A DNA stretch of 64,000 nucleotides from Termitomyces sp. T153 (GCA_018296165.2 JACKQL020000076.1:62001-126000); one strand, 5' to 3'. Counted from the stretch's first letter, positions 32,240 to 44,461 are shown. Notes: generated from the sequence alone by a model not told the origin. A program made the numbers and translations.

Positions 32240-33029
32240 GGAAAGACCTTAATCTTTTTGGGTTTGGGCTTGCCTGCAGGCTTGGTCTGGGAGCTGAAGA
32301 GATAAAGGTTGAGAGTGTCAAAGCAATGAGCAAGTCAGTCTAATTTAGAAGCTGCAACTTACATTAGCTTTGTGCTTGCCAAAGCAGGCAGTGGACAGAC
32401 CTGGCATCTCAACATCTTGATCTTTGGCCACAATGCTTCTGCTAAGGACAAGATATGGAATGTGATAGGGTGGAAGGTAGAAAAGGACAAACCTCTTTGA
32501 CCTTGTGCTTGTAGTGCATCTCACAATAAGTATTGTCAATCAAGACAATGGTGTCAGCAAAAATGAGGAAGGACTTGATATTGGGAGAGTTGTTGGCAGT
32601 GCTATGATCAACTTGTGAAAGGATTGCAGTCAAGGTGTTGGCCAGGCCTTTCTAGTCAGCAATGCACAGACAATTGGCCTGATTGGCAAATTGCTAAGAG
32701 GAGGAGTTGAGAATCAGGATAAGAAGAAAGATAGTGGACTCACAAGCTGCATAGTGCCCAGGTAGTGGGCACAATCTGCACTAGAACCAGAAAACCCTCT
32801 TGCCACACCACACACCCTGATGACAGCCTGCGCAAATGACAGGGACTGCAGGATAGCCTGGATAGCTTGGTTGGCATCACACTTGATTGAGTGCTTGAGC
32901 AAGCCAAAGTTATTGTGCAGAATCTGGAATGGGGAAGCATTGGCAGAAATAGAGGGATGGGGAAGCCTGGCAGCAGGACTGGTTGGAGTTTTTTTGAGGA
33001 GGAGTTGAAACATTGGTAGAGGGAGCCAT
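32240..33029 (-). pseudogene. Decayed spliced gene of unknown function
   Basis: The - strand shows a gene-like layout with clean introns: ATG at 33029 (MAPSTNVSTPPQK), then, after a slip in an A7 run, PAARLPHPSISANASPFQIL ... LSFAQAVIRVCGVARGFSG. An intron (GTGAGT...TTAG, about 32697-32745) leads to FANQANCLCIAD*KGLANTL, IKSFLIFADTIVLIDNTYCE and MHYKHKVKE. A second intron then leads to RSIVAKDQDVEMPGLSTACF, and a third (GTAAGT...TTCAG) to the last exon. One TAG and one frameshift break it, and it is CpG-free. I do not recognise the family. It may be a repeated gene or part of a further transposon flanking element 5. Confidence 0.5.
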
Positions 33030-33690
33030 GATGACAAGGGCAAAGTTGAGTTCTGAAAGTTGTTTATAGAGAAGTGGATGTGATTGAGGTGGAAAACTTA
33101 TGGAGAACAAATGAAATAGATGAAATTTTTTTTTTCAGAAAAGAGAGAAAAAAATTGGGGTCAGGACATGATTAAATGGCTGGCAGACCTCAGGAGTGGG
33201 CAGCTAACTTGGAGCAGTCAGTAAAATGGCATGGGGGAGGTGATGTGCCTGTCTCATACTGTGAGACAGGCAAAAAGATTATATAGTTGGAGTGTTTGGA
33301 ATATACCCAAAAACTGGCTGAGAACTGTAAGCCACAAATGCTGAAAACTATAGGCACCAAACATGTACCAAATATACCACCAATGAGCCCAAAGAAACCG
33401 ACCAAAAAGCAACCAGAAACAAGCTGCCAATGATGAGGAAAGCATAGAATAAAGATGAGATCATGCACTGATTGGCAACAGGTGGCTGTGCTTCACAGGT
33501 CCGGCCACCTGCCTACCCAGGCATCTATTCTTGTAACCTTCCCCAAACCCCTCAGAAATGCGACCTTCCACTGTCTCAAGCTAAATGATAAATCATTTAA
33601 ATTTATATACTATTATTGTGTTCTGCGTGAGTTTGCATGTAACTAAGCCTCCAAACTTCTGGGAAAACAAAGTTTGATCAGTTGATCTGA
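33030..33690. other. Intergenic, transition from CpG-poor to normal DNA
   Basis: No gene is seen. CpG is absent up to about 33490 and common after it, which marks the right edge of the decayed repeat block. Confidence 0.6.
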
Positions 33691-34871
33691 TCAATTGACG
33701 GCATCAAACTTACATTTCGCATCACCCACTGTCGCACCACACGCAGACTTGTATGTAGCCTGGCCATCCATCGGGGATGAGAATTTGCATGTAGCATGTC
33801 GTCGTAAGGCTTCTATTGGATCAGCCATGACTTGTCTAGTCAGCACGACGTCCTCCCCACGTGGGCCTCCTAGTTTCGTGTTCGGAAAATGTAATATACG
33901 AGAGCCTGAAACAGTCGAAGGAGGTCTAAGATCCGACCAAGTTGGATAGGCAGCAGGGTTGAATTTATTCTCACTCGCCGGCAAAAATTCTCCAAGCCGA
34001 ATTTGTGCCCAAAACGGAGCAAGTGCGACAAAATAGATGCACACGTCAGATCTGGATTTCTAATCTATCGAACACTCGAGACATCGTAGCATCTCCATGG
34101 TAGGTGGACGTTTGGGTCTGAATGAGGACAAAGGGCGTCGATTTTCAATACCTTTGATCACACATTCCAGCTGTAGTCCTCCGTGATAGGAGAAGCCATT
34201 CTCAATATGCCAGGCACGTATTTCATCACACTTTGCTGATACCATCTTCTCAGCCAAACGTCCGGCAAAGGAGGACGCAAATCCACAGAGCAAGACTTCA
34301 GATGTGGGTAACGTGTCCTCGGCTGGTACGGCGTTTGTTCCACAATATTCTAGGAATTGCTTCACAGCTGAAGAATACTTTGAACGTGTCGATAACTTCC
34401 AGGCGCCACTGATAATCAATCTGACTTTGGCAGGTTGATGTATCTTTAAGGGTGAGGGATGTATCCACCGCACCTGCGAGGCTTCTCTTCGTTGTGTCTG
34501 ATAGAGTGCATGCCTCAAACCGAATTGTAAGGGGGATTAGGCGCAAGGTGTACTCGATTTGAGATGTTCTAGGAATTGCTTCACAGCTGAAGAATACTTT
34601 GAACGTGTCGATTACTTCCAGGCGCCACTGATAATCAATCTGACTTTGGCAGGTTGATGTATCTTTGGGGGTGAGGGATGTATCCACCGCACCTGCGAGG
34701 CTTCTCTTCGTTGTGTCTGATAGAGTGCATGGCCTCAAACCGAATTGTAAGGGGGATTAGGCGCAAGGTGTACTCGATTTGAGATGTATTTGTTACAAAG
34801 TCAGCCAGAGAAGTATGATGTTCCAGGGATGATACCAAGTGCGAAGCCAAGGATGCGAATAAGGAAGCCAT
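33691..34871 (-). pseudogene. Tyrosine recombinase-like gene, truncated
   Basis: The - strand frame 34518-34060 holds a core-binding (SAM-like) domain: STRSKYSSAVKQFLEYCGTN, PAEDTLPTSEVLLCGFASSF, EIRAWHIENGFSYHGGLQLE, VIKGIENRRP...KRPPTMEML. After one in-frame TAG it continues without shift (34044-33691) as VCIYFVALAPFWAQIRLGEF, DLRPPSTVSGSRILHFPNTK, GPRGEDVVLTRQ, DPIEALRRH. RLGE carries the first catalytic Arg of tyrosine recombinases. The later H-x-x-R and Tyr boxes are absent, so the catalytic domain is cut. Upstream (34871-34520) a frame MASLFASLASHLVSSLEHHT is disrupted by a 219-bp tandem duplication. Fungal proteins of this type include Crypton-related and stand-alone DNA breaking-rejoining proteins. 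Which applies here cannot be told. Confidence 0.65.
34348..34787. repeat. Tandem duplication of a 219-bp unit
   Basis: TTCTAGGAATTGCTTCACAG... to ...CGATTTGAGATGT occurs at 34348-34567 and again at 34567-34787 with only a few differences. It duplicates part of the recombinase-like gene and splits its 5' reading frame. The near identity means the event is recent. Confidence 0.9.
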
Positions 34872-35447
34872 AGCGGTATTATTGGTGGAAAGATCGTCAG
34901 ATGATACTATCCGATGCTATAACTATCCATTCGGAGGAAACATGTATTTATGCAGCAGTCTGTGGCTGATAAGGTCAGTGCCAATAGGGAATCACTGTTT
35001 TCTATATAACCGTCTGTGGATGACGAAAAGGAGAAACGATCTAATGGTAGCTCGCTCCTAAACTGTGTCCATGTGAACATGTCCCATCCTCTCTGGTACC
35101 TTAAAATCTGCGTACGCGTTTTTCTTGACCCACCCACCCTCTCCACATCATCCGACCTTATTTCTTTGGAACCTTTCACATTCCACTTCTATTCTAGATG
35201 TCCTCAAGCCGTGTCATCAGCGGTTTCCCTATTCGCCGACGCCACACCCCCTTGATTCGTTTCAGAGCGGGTCCACGCCCAGATTGGCTTAGGGTATCGA
35301 GTCTGGAACTGGTTTTTTCTTATTTCTGAAAAAGACTAGTATATTCCTTATGACAGTTCATCTATTCTGAATAGTTTGTTGCCGGGTTCTCGGGTGGGTA
35401 CGTAAATTACCGAACATACCATAAAAACTGACTATGTTTGCGCGAGC

Positions 35448-37555
35448 ATGGGGAATAAGATAATTTCCCCCACAATGTGGTTCTCACTTTCTGGTATTAT
35501 CATTTCAAGTCTCGTTCCAAATGTCTTTACTCAAAAGGCTACGGATCCCATCGTCGACACGGGTTATGCCAAATACCTTGGGAACCGTACTTTTCCGAAT
35601 ACTGTTGCTTTTTTAGGGATCCCGTATGCTGAACCTCCGCTAGGCGAAAGAAGGTTCCGTAAGCCGCTACCTTTGGATACAGTACGCGTCTCCCTCGAAG
35701 CCAGTGGAGCTGTGATCAATGCAACTTTCTATCCTGCCTTTTGTATTCAAGGCGCCAAAGGTGAATTTGTTCACCATAGGAAAGATGTTCCGCTAAATGA
35801 GAGTGTAGATGGAAAGGCAGGTGGTGCTGGCAGTGAAGATTGCCTCAAACTTAACATTTATACACCTGCCGATGCAAAAAATGGGAGTAACTGTGAGTGA
35901 AAGTTGACTTATAAACTTGCTTCATTTTTGACTTTTACAAGTACCTGTTCTTGTATATATACACGGTGGAGGTTAGAATTAACCTATCTTCATCATTTCG
36001 AGTCAAAGCTGACGTCTATTAGGCTATACTTTCGGAACTCCGGCGAATTGGCCCTTCGACCATTGGATTCGCCAAAGCCCAAATGTCGTGATCGTGTCGG
36101 TATACTATCGTCTTTCTTCCTTTGGATTCCTCGCGTTGCCGGAATTCGAAGATCCACAACTCGGTGACTTCAACGCTGGGTTCTTAGATCAAACAGAGGC
36201 ATTGCGTTGGGTAAAAAGTCACATTGCAAGCTTCGGTGGCAATCCCAACAAAATAACTATCAACGGACAGAGCGCGGGAGGAAGCTCTGTTGAACTTCAT
36301 CTCATTGCCAACAAGGACGCCGAGTTATTCACAGGAGCCATTGCTCAAAGTGTATATAGGACGCCTCTGCCTACGCCCGAACAACAGCAGGTGATGTCCC
36401 TCGCTTTTTGAATTCATGTTGAATTCAACGTCACTAGCCTTTGTTCCAATTTTATGCACAGTATGCTGGGTGCGGATCTGGGTCAACGATGGAACAGCTA
36501 GCCTGTCTAAGGTCTGCTAGTGTCAGTGCTTTAGCACGCGCGCAGGATGCCGGTAGCTCATCTACCTTGTGAGATTGCCTGTTCCCTTTGGTTATCCACT
36601 AAGCTCTGACCAGGTAAATTCCTCGATAGCACAGGTTCTCCGTACAAGACATTTCATCCTGTTCTGGATGGAAAGATTTTCACTGAGTTTCCGACCCAAT
36701 CTATAACATCCGGAAAGTTTGCTTCAGTTCCTCTCATCGTTGGGCATGTCTTGGTACCCGCTCCATCAGTTATTGCTGACAATATACCTCTAGTGCGACA
36801 ACCAATGAAACTCTTGCTATAGGGAACACGATACCCGCTGCTTTGATGCACTATTGCCCTTTGCTTACTGCGGCGGATATTGCCATATTGGAAGAGGTAC
36901 CGACTTGCTACATCTTGATGCGACGAGTCTCGTTAAATGTGACTAGGCATACTCTGGATCAGATTTCGCAGATGATCTTCGCAAGCAGACTTTGACTGGT
37001 GATGTAAGTGTGAGATGTGCTGTGAGTGTTCATTTCACGTTCCTTTCGCACCTTCGTCGATCTGCCATACAGCGTACCATTATGGCCACAAACTTCTCTG
37101 ATCATGTTCCAGCATGGACATACCGTTACAATCAGCGTAATCCAACGGACCCGCCTAGCTATGGAGTAGCTCATTCAGCAGAAAACTGGATGATGTTCCT
37201 CGGTACCAAACTAGGGTAAGTTGTACATCACCGTTCACGATTTTGCGTAATACGGCATCGGATACGCAGAGCAAACGGGACAACGACTTTTACCCCCATG
37301 ACGCCCATCCAGGATGCTTTTGCATCAGAGTTGATCGCCTACTGGCTTTCTTTCGTCCGATCCGGGAATCCTAATACCTACAAGCTTTCCAGATCACCTG
37401 TATGGCCCTCTTATAGTGCCGAGGAGCGGTCTCGCATTGTCCTCCAACAAGCCGCGACGCTGACTGCCAGTGGCAGCTTTGTCGAGGAAGAAGTAGAGCC
37501 TGAGACTCACCGCTGTGAATTGATCGCGAGTCAGGCTACATACCAACAGAATTGA
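35448..37555 (+). CDS. Secreted type-B carboxylesterase/lipase, nine exons
   Basis: Alpha/beta-hydrolase that would cleave carboxyl esters outside the cell. Exons: 35448-35892, 35942-35971, 36023-36390, 36462-36552, 36614-36743, 36794-36896, 36947-37003, 37073-37215, 37270-37555 (1653 nt, 550 residues, the usual size). The N-terminus is a signal peptide (MGNKIISPTMWFSLSG...). Family blocks: FLGIPYAEPPLGERRF, EDCLKLNIYTP, VYIHGGGYTFG (oxyanion hole) and GQSAGGSS with nucleophile Ser at about 242. The catalytic Glu is in ATTNETLA (about 360) and His in GVAHSAENWMM (about 442). Intron 5 (36744-36793) has a GC donor (GCATGT), needed to keep VPLIVG-ATTNE in frame. The other introns are GT-AG. All triad residues are present, so it is likely active. 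The substrate cannot be told. Confidence 0.92.
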
Positions 37556-38300
37556 TCGTATACTCGTCGATGGATGGAAGAAGGAAAAGACTTTCGGTAG
37601 TATTGAAAATGTGAGATTGTCATGGACTTATCGATGAATGTATTCATGAAGGAACAATTGCTATTCATTATGGAAAACTGCTATTCATGATGGATGATGA
37701 TGATGATGATGATGATGACTCTGTTTAAAGCCGACAAGCTACAATACTGAGCTAAGAGGCGGGCCGTAGGCCGGTGTACAGTACTTTGTACAGGGTGGTA
37801 GCGTGTTTGTGTATCGATTTTTATGTAATATTTTGGGATTAGAACTTTCCTCGCAGAGATTGTGGTGACATGTATAGTAGCGGGTTCACGTCGCAATAGG
37901 TTCAAAGGTAGATCAAAGGTAGGTTAGGGTTAGTACGGATTTCTAAGGGTAGGGGCAATTCGAGACCAGTGAAATTCCTGTTGTGCTGTGCGGATGCGGG
38001 GTGTCGTGACGCCCCCGTGGTGTGTGAGGTCTCGCTAGTGCCAGTAGTTGTGACAGTTGGTGGAACATTTTTTTGACATGTAGAATCCGATCCGGCTTGA
38101 TCCATTGTCACACCATTTCTTCCCTCGTCATTTCTTCGCCTTTTTTCTCCTATCCTGGCCGAGACTGACTCCGGCACATGGCCATGAGTGCAGTGATTCA
38201 GAGCTGGGGTTCCGGCTCTTTCCGAGTAACTGAGGGTGGACAAGGTCTTTGGCTGCAAGACCCAAATAACGAGGGGTGGACGAGGTCCCTGTTATGGGAA
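37556..38300. other. Intergenic with (GAT)n microsatellite
   Basis: A GAT/ATG repeat of about nine units lies at 37691-37717. - strand open frames at 37902-38487 have no recognisable domain and cross the boundary to CpG-poor DNA. No gene is called. Confidence 0.5.
37691..37717. repeat. (GAT)n microsatellite
   Basis: GATGGATGATGATGATGATGATGATGATGA shortly downstream of the carboxylesterase. Confidence 0.9.
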
Positions 38301-40781
38301 CCATTTGTGTATGGAGGCAGGATACCATTGTCTTGATGTAATGTGCCTGATGGGGTTGTACAGGATGTATGCCATCAAGGAAAATTGACAAATGATGAGT
38401 TGGAGAGATCCGTGATACCATGGATGGTTGGATCATCAGTAGTGGAGAATTTGAATATGTGCTGAATGAGGAGTGGATTTTTAGCAAGCATGGGGGTTTG
38501 AATGCTTGTTCTTGGTGTAAAACTCATAACCCCCCACCAGTGTCTGCCAGGGTGCAATGACAGATGCATGATGGAGACCACTACTCCACTGTGCCCCTGC
38601 TATTCATGATGGACTAAATGAAAAAGTAGCTGCACTCTGCTTTGCTTTGTCATATTCAATCTAGAGATCTTGCTCTGGCAAATGCCATGTTTACTGTGAC
38701 TTGCCCTCATGACCTAATCAAGTAATATTGATTTCAAGTACATACCACAATCACTGTGAATAACTGAAAGGCTTTTACATAATTTCTGTGAACACAGTTT
38801 TTATCTTTACAAGACCTTGAAAATCTCAAACTGATGTCTGATCTACTCCATTTGGCATTGAGTGCCCATATAGTCAAACTACCTTCACTACCTCAGAAGG
38901 ATGAGGAAGATGAAGAACACAGAAGCAAGGGAGCCACTCACATAATAGGATCCTTACCCAGCAGTAGCATGGGACTGCCCGCTAGGTCAGTCACTTGCTT
39001 GACATGACAAGTGGTCCAGTACTGATTGGTTGTTTGCAGGCCAAGGCAACACCCTAAGTCAAGTCATCCACCCAATGCTCAATACACACCTATATCTGCC
39101 TTTTCATGCTATCAACTCAAATTGTCATTCTGTCACCTGGCCTCAACTTCCATGTCTACTACACACCCCCAACCTTTGCAGATGGGATGGTCATGATCTG
39201 TCACCATGGAGCAAGATACTCAGGGCTGACTTTTTCATGTTTTGCAACAGAGGTGACAGATATGACTAAGGGAGAGTGTGGTATTCTAGCTATAGATGCC
39301 TGCAGGCATGGTATGTGTTGTCTCACCTTTGACAAGGGATAATTAATGAATGTCTTAAGCAAAACAACACCTTTTTGATTGAAGCTCTGATAGAAGATTT
39401 TACAGAAGTCATATGAACAATTTCTCCTGACTGCACCTTCTTACTGTTGTCCTCCAGGGCCAGGTCTGTTTCAGGAAGAGGTGTGTTGGGGGTCCTGGAA
39501 CCCTGTGACATCAAAATTCATGACTACTCATCCACAATTTTCCTCTGATTGCCTCCCCACATAATTCAATGGGAGGAAAACAAACAGAGCTTATGTTTTT
39601 CTTGTAAACTGCCATTTCCTTGCTTCTAGTTTATGTCCAGAACAATAATCTTGTAAGGCAGTTCCTTTTCTGAATGAATCAGAAACTTAATGCAACTGAC
39701 TCAAGCTTGACATTCATGGCATATCAAGATCAGCTCTTCTGGTGCATTCATTGACCTTGGTCATAAGCCATAATTTAGTTGTGCAGACTGCTCAATTTGA
39801 AAGACACAGTCTTTGTTATGTTGATTGGTTTTCATAGAATTGGAGATATGAGCTTAAGCCTCAAAGAAATGGTCAGTCTAGCTGAAAAAACCAAAAGCAT
39901 TCCTCTCATGTCAGATAGATTATTATATATATATAACACAAGATTCTGACAAAATTGTTATTGTAAACTCTTAATGCATCTCCAGTGTATCCAGTAGATA
40001 AAATATATTTCAACCTAGACAATATTGCTTGGATATAGTGACTTTGTGACCAAATTTTGTGTGACAAATATTGACATAAAGACCCCATCAACTGGAAATG
40101 GACAGGCAGAAGAAAAAAGTGGACCTGACACTGGTAGACAATGGTATATGGACCACTTATCAAAATGATCTTTTCAGGTTAGTGCATGGAAGATAGAAAT
40201 GAAGTAAGGCATTTCTGTCATCCACTGCTGGCAAGATGGTAAGTGCTTCTTGATGGTACTTTAGGGGGCTTCACTGAACAGATGTCAGGTACCCTAATGA
40301 TACCTAATGTACTCCTATGCTACCCAGCTGCCATGCAGGAAACCAGAAAGAAGGCCTAAACACTGGCAACTAGATAGGGTAGCTGGCAATAGGAAGTAAT
40401 AGAGGCAAGTCAGTAACCATCCCAGAAAGCAAGAGCTAATAAGAGATAAGGGTGGTGGAGGAGTCAAGTGAGAAAATGTCACTATTGCTAGCCTAAATTT
40501 CTAGATAGTAACAAAAGGCTGCTAGGTTGCTGGGTAGTGCAAAGAAATGGGGAAGAGACAGAAGAGTCACTAGGAAAGGGAAACCTAAGTGATAGAAATG
40601 GAGTGGGGAACAAGGAATGAGTGAAGTCAATGTAAACTGGGGGACATACACAAATTAGTTGCTAGTCGGAGTTGCTAGTGTTGCTAAGTCACAAGACACT
40701 AAGGGCACCCACAGTTGGCACCTATGCTAGGTTGAGTACTAGGTTGTCAAGACTTGTTGCTAAGTCATTAATGATGGCAAA
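38301..40781. other. CpG-poor AT-rich DNA without recognisable genes
   Basis: CpG almost disappears at about 38320, and only short frames remain on both strands. It is probably old decayed repeat DNA. It contains a decayed copy (40143-40235) of a sequence that exists with CpG intact at 49922-50012. A short TTATATATATATAA run lies near 39920. Confidence 0.5.
40143..40235 (+). repeat. Decayed copy of segment 49922-50012
   Basis: ATGGACCACTTATCAAAATG and GAAATGAAGTAAGGCATTTC differ from the right-hand copy mostly by C-to-T or G-to-A changes (CGAAATGG to CAAAATGA, GTGCACGCAAG to GTGCATGGAAG). Similarity fades on both sides. Confidence 0.75.
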
Positions 40782-41834
40782 TGTCATGACCTGCTCCCCA
40801 GACCTCTGCCATCACTTCCAGCCCCCTTGTTCTCCTGGAGTCCTTTCCAATGCCCCACCAAACTTCCCCAACCCTTGCCCACCCTCCATGCCCACTCTGG
40901 GTAACTCTGATGCTTCTCTGGCAAACCCTGACAATCCCCTGGCCAACTCTGACACCTTCTCCACAGTCATCAACACTTCCCCTGAGTCCCTGGACACCTC
41001 CCCTGCTGTTCCTGACCCCATCATATGCCTCCAACTCCCCTACCCCCTAGTTCCCTGACCTGCCCCAAAGCATCATGACAACCCTGGAGTGGCCTGCACC
41101 CCCAGCTGATCCCATCAGAATGTCACTGCAGCCTGCCCCTTGATTGTACCCAACATCCATTGACTCTGCACAGCTCTGTTGAGCCCTGCTGCCATATCCA
41201 CTATCCTCCAGAACTATCCAGTAGTCAGTATATAAGTTGTAGAGTAACTCCTTGTACTCTAGTCTTAATATTACTTGCATTCACTACTTACTTGTGTCTC
41301 ATGTTTTGTTCTATCTCTGTTTCTATTTTTAGTCTTGAATCTATTTCTTTTCTCTGTCTCATCTCACCTCTCCTCCATCTTGTCTTGACTGTCTATATTT
41401 CCTTTGTTTCTCTAAGTTCTTTCCATCTCTGACATTAGTATGAGCTCTGCACATGCACTACAAACCCTGAACATTCTATGACAACTCTGGACCTCACCCT
41501 TTACTTGGCCCTGGAACCCATCAAGTCTTAATTGATCCCCCATCAAACTCTGGCTCCACCCCCTTCACTTGCAAAGCCTCTGTTTACTCTGCAGTCTATT
41601 CACATGCCTATAAACTTGTTCCTGATGCCTGCCCCAGCCCAACATTAATATACTTGGTCTTAGACTTCCCTGGACCACTCTAGACTTGCTTGGACTGCTC
41701 CCCCTAGCTTCCCCTCACAAGTCTCTCCTCTCCATGCCAACTCTGGAATGCTAGGTTATAAGTGCAGGACATTGCATCTGCCTAGTAAGGATTTGCCAGT
41801 GTAGCTGAGCCCCCATTGTTCGCAGAACCTGACA
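40782..41834 (+). repeat. Element 6 LTR (element 3 family)
   Basis: 1053 bp from TGTCATGACC to ACCTGACA, with a TATATAAG box at 41229-41236. It is followed by the same leader (TAATATCAAGACTC) and gag as element 3, so it is a 5' LTR. The matching 3' LTR is missing. Confidence 0.88.
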
Positions 41835-41866
41835 TAATATCAAGACTCCCCCTTACCCCATTCTTA

Positions 41867-42961
41867 ATGTCTGCATATAACCCCATATACAACCATGCCA
41901 GCTATCTAACTGATGTCTATGGTTGGCTGGTCCCTGACAATCCATACACCTCATTCTACTCAGGCCCCCCTGCAGATCAGTACATCCTCTGCCACTGGAC
42001 CCCTGACCCCAACCAGGCATTCTATGCCTCCTTCATCAGCCAGAGAATACCTCCAGGCTGGCACCACCCCCCAGCATTCCCTGCTGATGGTAACAATCCC
42101 CACATGTACTCCAGAGGTTACTCTGCAGTGCCCCCCACCCCTGCCTACCTTCTCTCTGCCCACTACTACACATACTCAGCCCCTCCAGAGCACATAAATA
42201 ATTATTCTCCTCCTCATCTGCTGTTTTTCCACTCAAGTTCTCCCTTTCCCCAAGCAGCAAAGGGTCAAGGCCTATGCCCAACTGCACAATGAAGTCCTCC
42301 ATTTCCTCTGCTTCTCTCCTGCACAGTTTGCAAGATGCACTTGCACTGTCCTTGTCAACCTGGGCTACTCCAACACTCCTGCAACCCTGGAAGTTTGGGC
42401 AGATTAACTCCTTAACTTCCATGAATGCTACCTGCAAGGAAATCTCTTGAAAACTATGCAAGGCACCCTGAGTATTGACACTAATTTGCAGAATGAGTCT
42501 GCAAATTGGTCGAAGAAATCCACACCAGTCCAAACCCCCACTCATTTGAAGACCCTCTGGACCCCTCCTATTTCTTTCATGTGCAGTGCAAGGAACCCAT
42601 CAGAATGCAAAGCAAAGCCCTGCCCCCCATTTCCTGCCAGCAGGAAGAACTCAATGTGGCCTCCAGCATCTTGAGGAACCTCAACCCCATGGGGGGATTG
42701 TTTGACCAACCTGCTGCCCACACTTTGGCCCTCTCCACTCACCTCCAGGCCAACTCTGTTCCCAGTGCCTTCTGAACATGGGATCAGCCTGCTGCCCCTA
42801 AACCCTATTCACAATGGCTGCCCCTATGCATTAATGATGACAACTGGACTCTTTCCTACATCAATGAGCTTGGCAACTCCACTGATGAGCCTGCCCCACA
42901 CAATAACCCTCCACAGGACCAATCTCCCCACTTCAATCTCCATGCCCCCCATACCAACATC
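41867..42961 (+). pseudogene. Element 6 gag fragment, truncated
   Basis: It opens MSAYNPIYNHASYLTDVYGW, followed by PPADQYILCHWTPDPNQAFY and IPPGWHHPPAFPADGNNPHM. After a frame change come FARCTCTVLVNLGYSNTP, YLQGNLLKTMQGTLSIDTN, QCKEPIRMQSKALPPIS and NPMGGLFDQPAAH. Homology to element 3 gag stops at about 42961, where unrelated DNA begins. No pol follows. Confidence 0.83.
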
Positions 42962-43630
42962 CCAGCCTCCCTTGCAGAAGCAGAGGAGCTATTTTCTGTG
43001 GTCTATCCACCAAGTGCAGCTCCAACTGAGGAGGGGCCCTCTTCATCAGTGGTCTTGGCCACTACCAACCCTGCCACAAGCTCTAGTGCATCCTCTCAGG
43101 ATGCACCTACAGAGAAGTCCATGGAATTGGACTACACCAACAACTCTTTGGCACCCACAAATCTCCACCCAGAGATGACTCCACAAGTCATCCCTAGCCC
43201 CTCAAAGGTGGCTGTAGTGACTAACATTGCTACCCTGGCTGCTCCTGAGGCTGGATCAAGTGGCTCCATCAATATGGCTAATGCTGTATTGGAGTGCTGG
43301 GCAGACATTGTAAGCAGTGAGGAAGTGGTGGCCTTGAAGATGCTTAAACAAGCAGGGTGAACTACTAGATGAGTTCACCATTCAAAATCAAAAAGAAAAA
43401 ACAGATGCAGGCTCACTGAGTGCCCACCTTGTCACCCTGCACAGTTAGGCAGCATGCTGGGATGGTACTATGTCCATCTTATTGAGTAGGACCATTTGAT
43501 CCTACCACTATTCTAACATAGGAATCCATGCTTGACTTCCAGTGAGACTCATGGGTGGGATGCCATATCCCACCCCCTTATTTGTGTTCTGATCTTCTAT
43601 GAGTCCATTGACAGACTCAAAAGGAGGGTA
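42962..43630 (+). pseudogene. 3' end of a different LTR element (probable Copia type), coding remnant
   Basis: An in-frame but unrelated sequence (LAEAEELFSVVYPPSAAPTE ... NAVLECWADIVSSEEVVALK) follows the element 6 junction and stops at 43360. The rest to 43630 is non-coding and ends with the purine tract CAAAAGGAGGGTA directly before an LTR. No RT or RNase H motif is seen, so the superfamily is a guess from LTR style. The chimeric frame is an accident of the junction. Confidence 0.45.
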
Positions 43631-44093
43631 TGTAATGGAATGCCCATTAACCCTCAGTAGCAATTACTCTTTAATGTTAATTTATTTATGTTATTATTAA
43701 GTAGCATCACATGACACTACCCTTAAATACTTGTATTGTAATTACATAAGGCAGCACCTTACTTCATACTTTGTAGACAAGATCAATTGACTGGTTTTGA
43801 CTTACAAGGATAAGATGTGTGAACCATAACAGAAATGTTACAACAAGTCAACACTAATTTGACTTGATAAAATGTAATAGTGTCATTATGATTCTTGCAG
43901 CTTATGTTGCACAGCTCATAAGTCAAATCCAGTCTTGGAGAACTCCAAGTATGCAAGTAAGGCAATACCTTACATCATGTAATATATACATTTAAATAGG
44001 CAGCATCTGGCAATGCTGCCAAACAACTATAAAGAAGATAATAATTCACTAAGTCCATATGATATAGGTTAGTCTGGTGGATGCTCCATTACA
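43631..44093 (+). repeat. LTR with 9-bp terminal inverted repeat (probable Copia type)
   Basis: 463 bp bounded by TGTAATGGA...TCCATTACA, a perfect 9-bp inverted terminal repeat with TG/CA ends, preceded by a polypurine tract. Size and AT-rich composition suit a Ty1/Copia LTR. No second LTR lies in the window, so it is a truncated element. Confidence 0.75.
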
Positions 44094-44461
44094 GTTAGAT
44101 AGCCCTTGGTCAAAAGTACTAGTGCCCAAAAGATGGGAGGATGAGGACAAGAGATGGGCTTGAAATAAAGGAAACAAGATTGAGGTCCAAAATGGATGGT
44201 CTCCTGACACCCACCACAAGGGCCAATCTACTGGCCATCTGGGTTGGTCAGGTTGCTTTTATGTTAGGAGACATTCTACCAAACCACACAGTGAACCCAA
44301 CCCATCTGGCTAGTGTCTACCTTCCTTTGTCCCAGAATTGCTGGTCAGTAACTGCATGCTAATGATATTCCTCACCCAGCTTCATCAATGTTTATTTGTG
44401 GTGTTCAGCTGCTTTTGCTTCCAAACATATTGCCTACTATGGGGATTGATCTGCTACCTAC
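44094..44461. other. CpG-poor DNA without recognisable genes
   Basis: Only short frames and no motif. It lies between the Copia-type LTR and the left copy of the 44462/45115 duplication. Confidence 0.4.

Noticed and set aside
34298..34738. 146-codon frame with an internal repeat as a repeat protein
   Set aside because: The protein repeat is only the 219-bp DNA duplication read in one frame. It is not in the frame of the recombinase domain.
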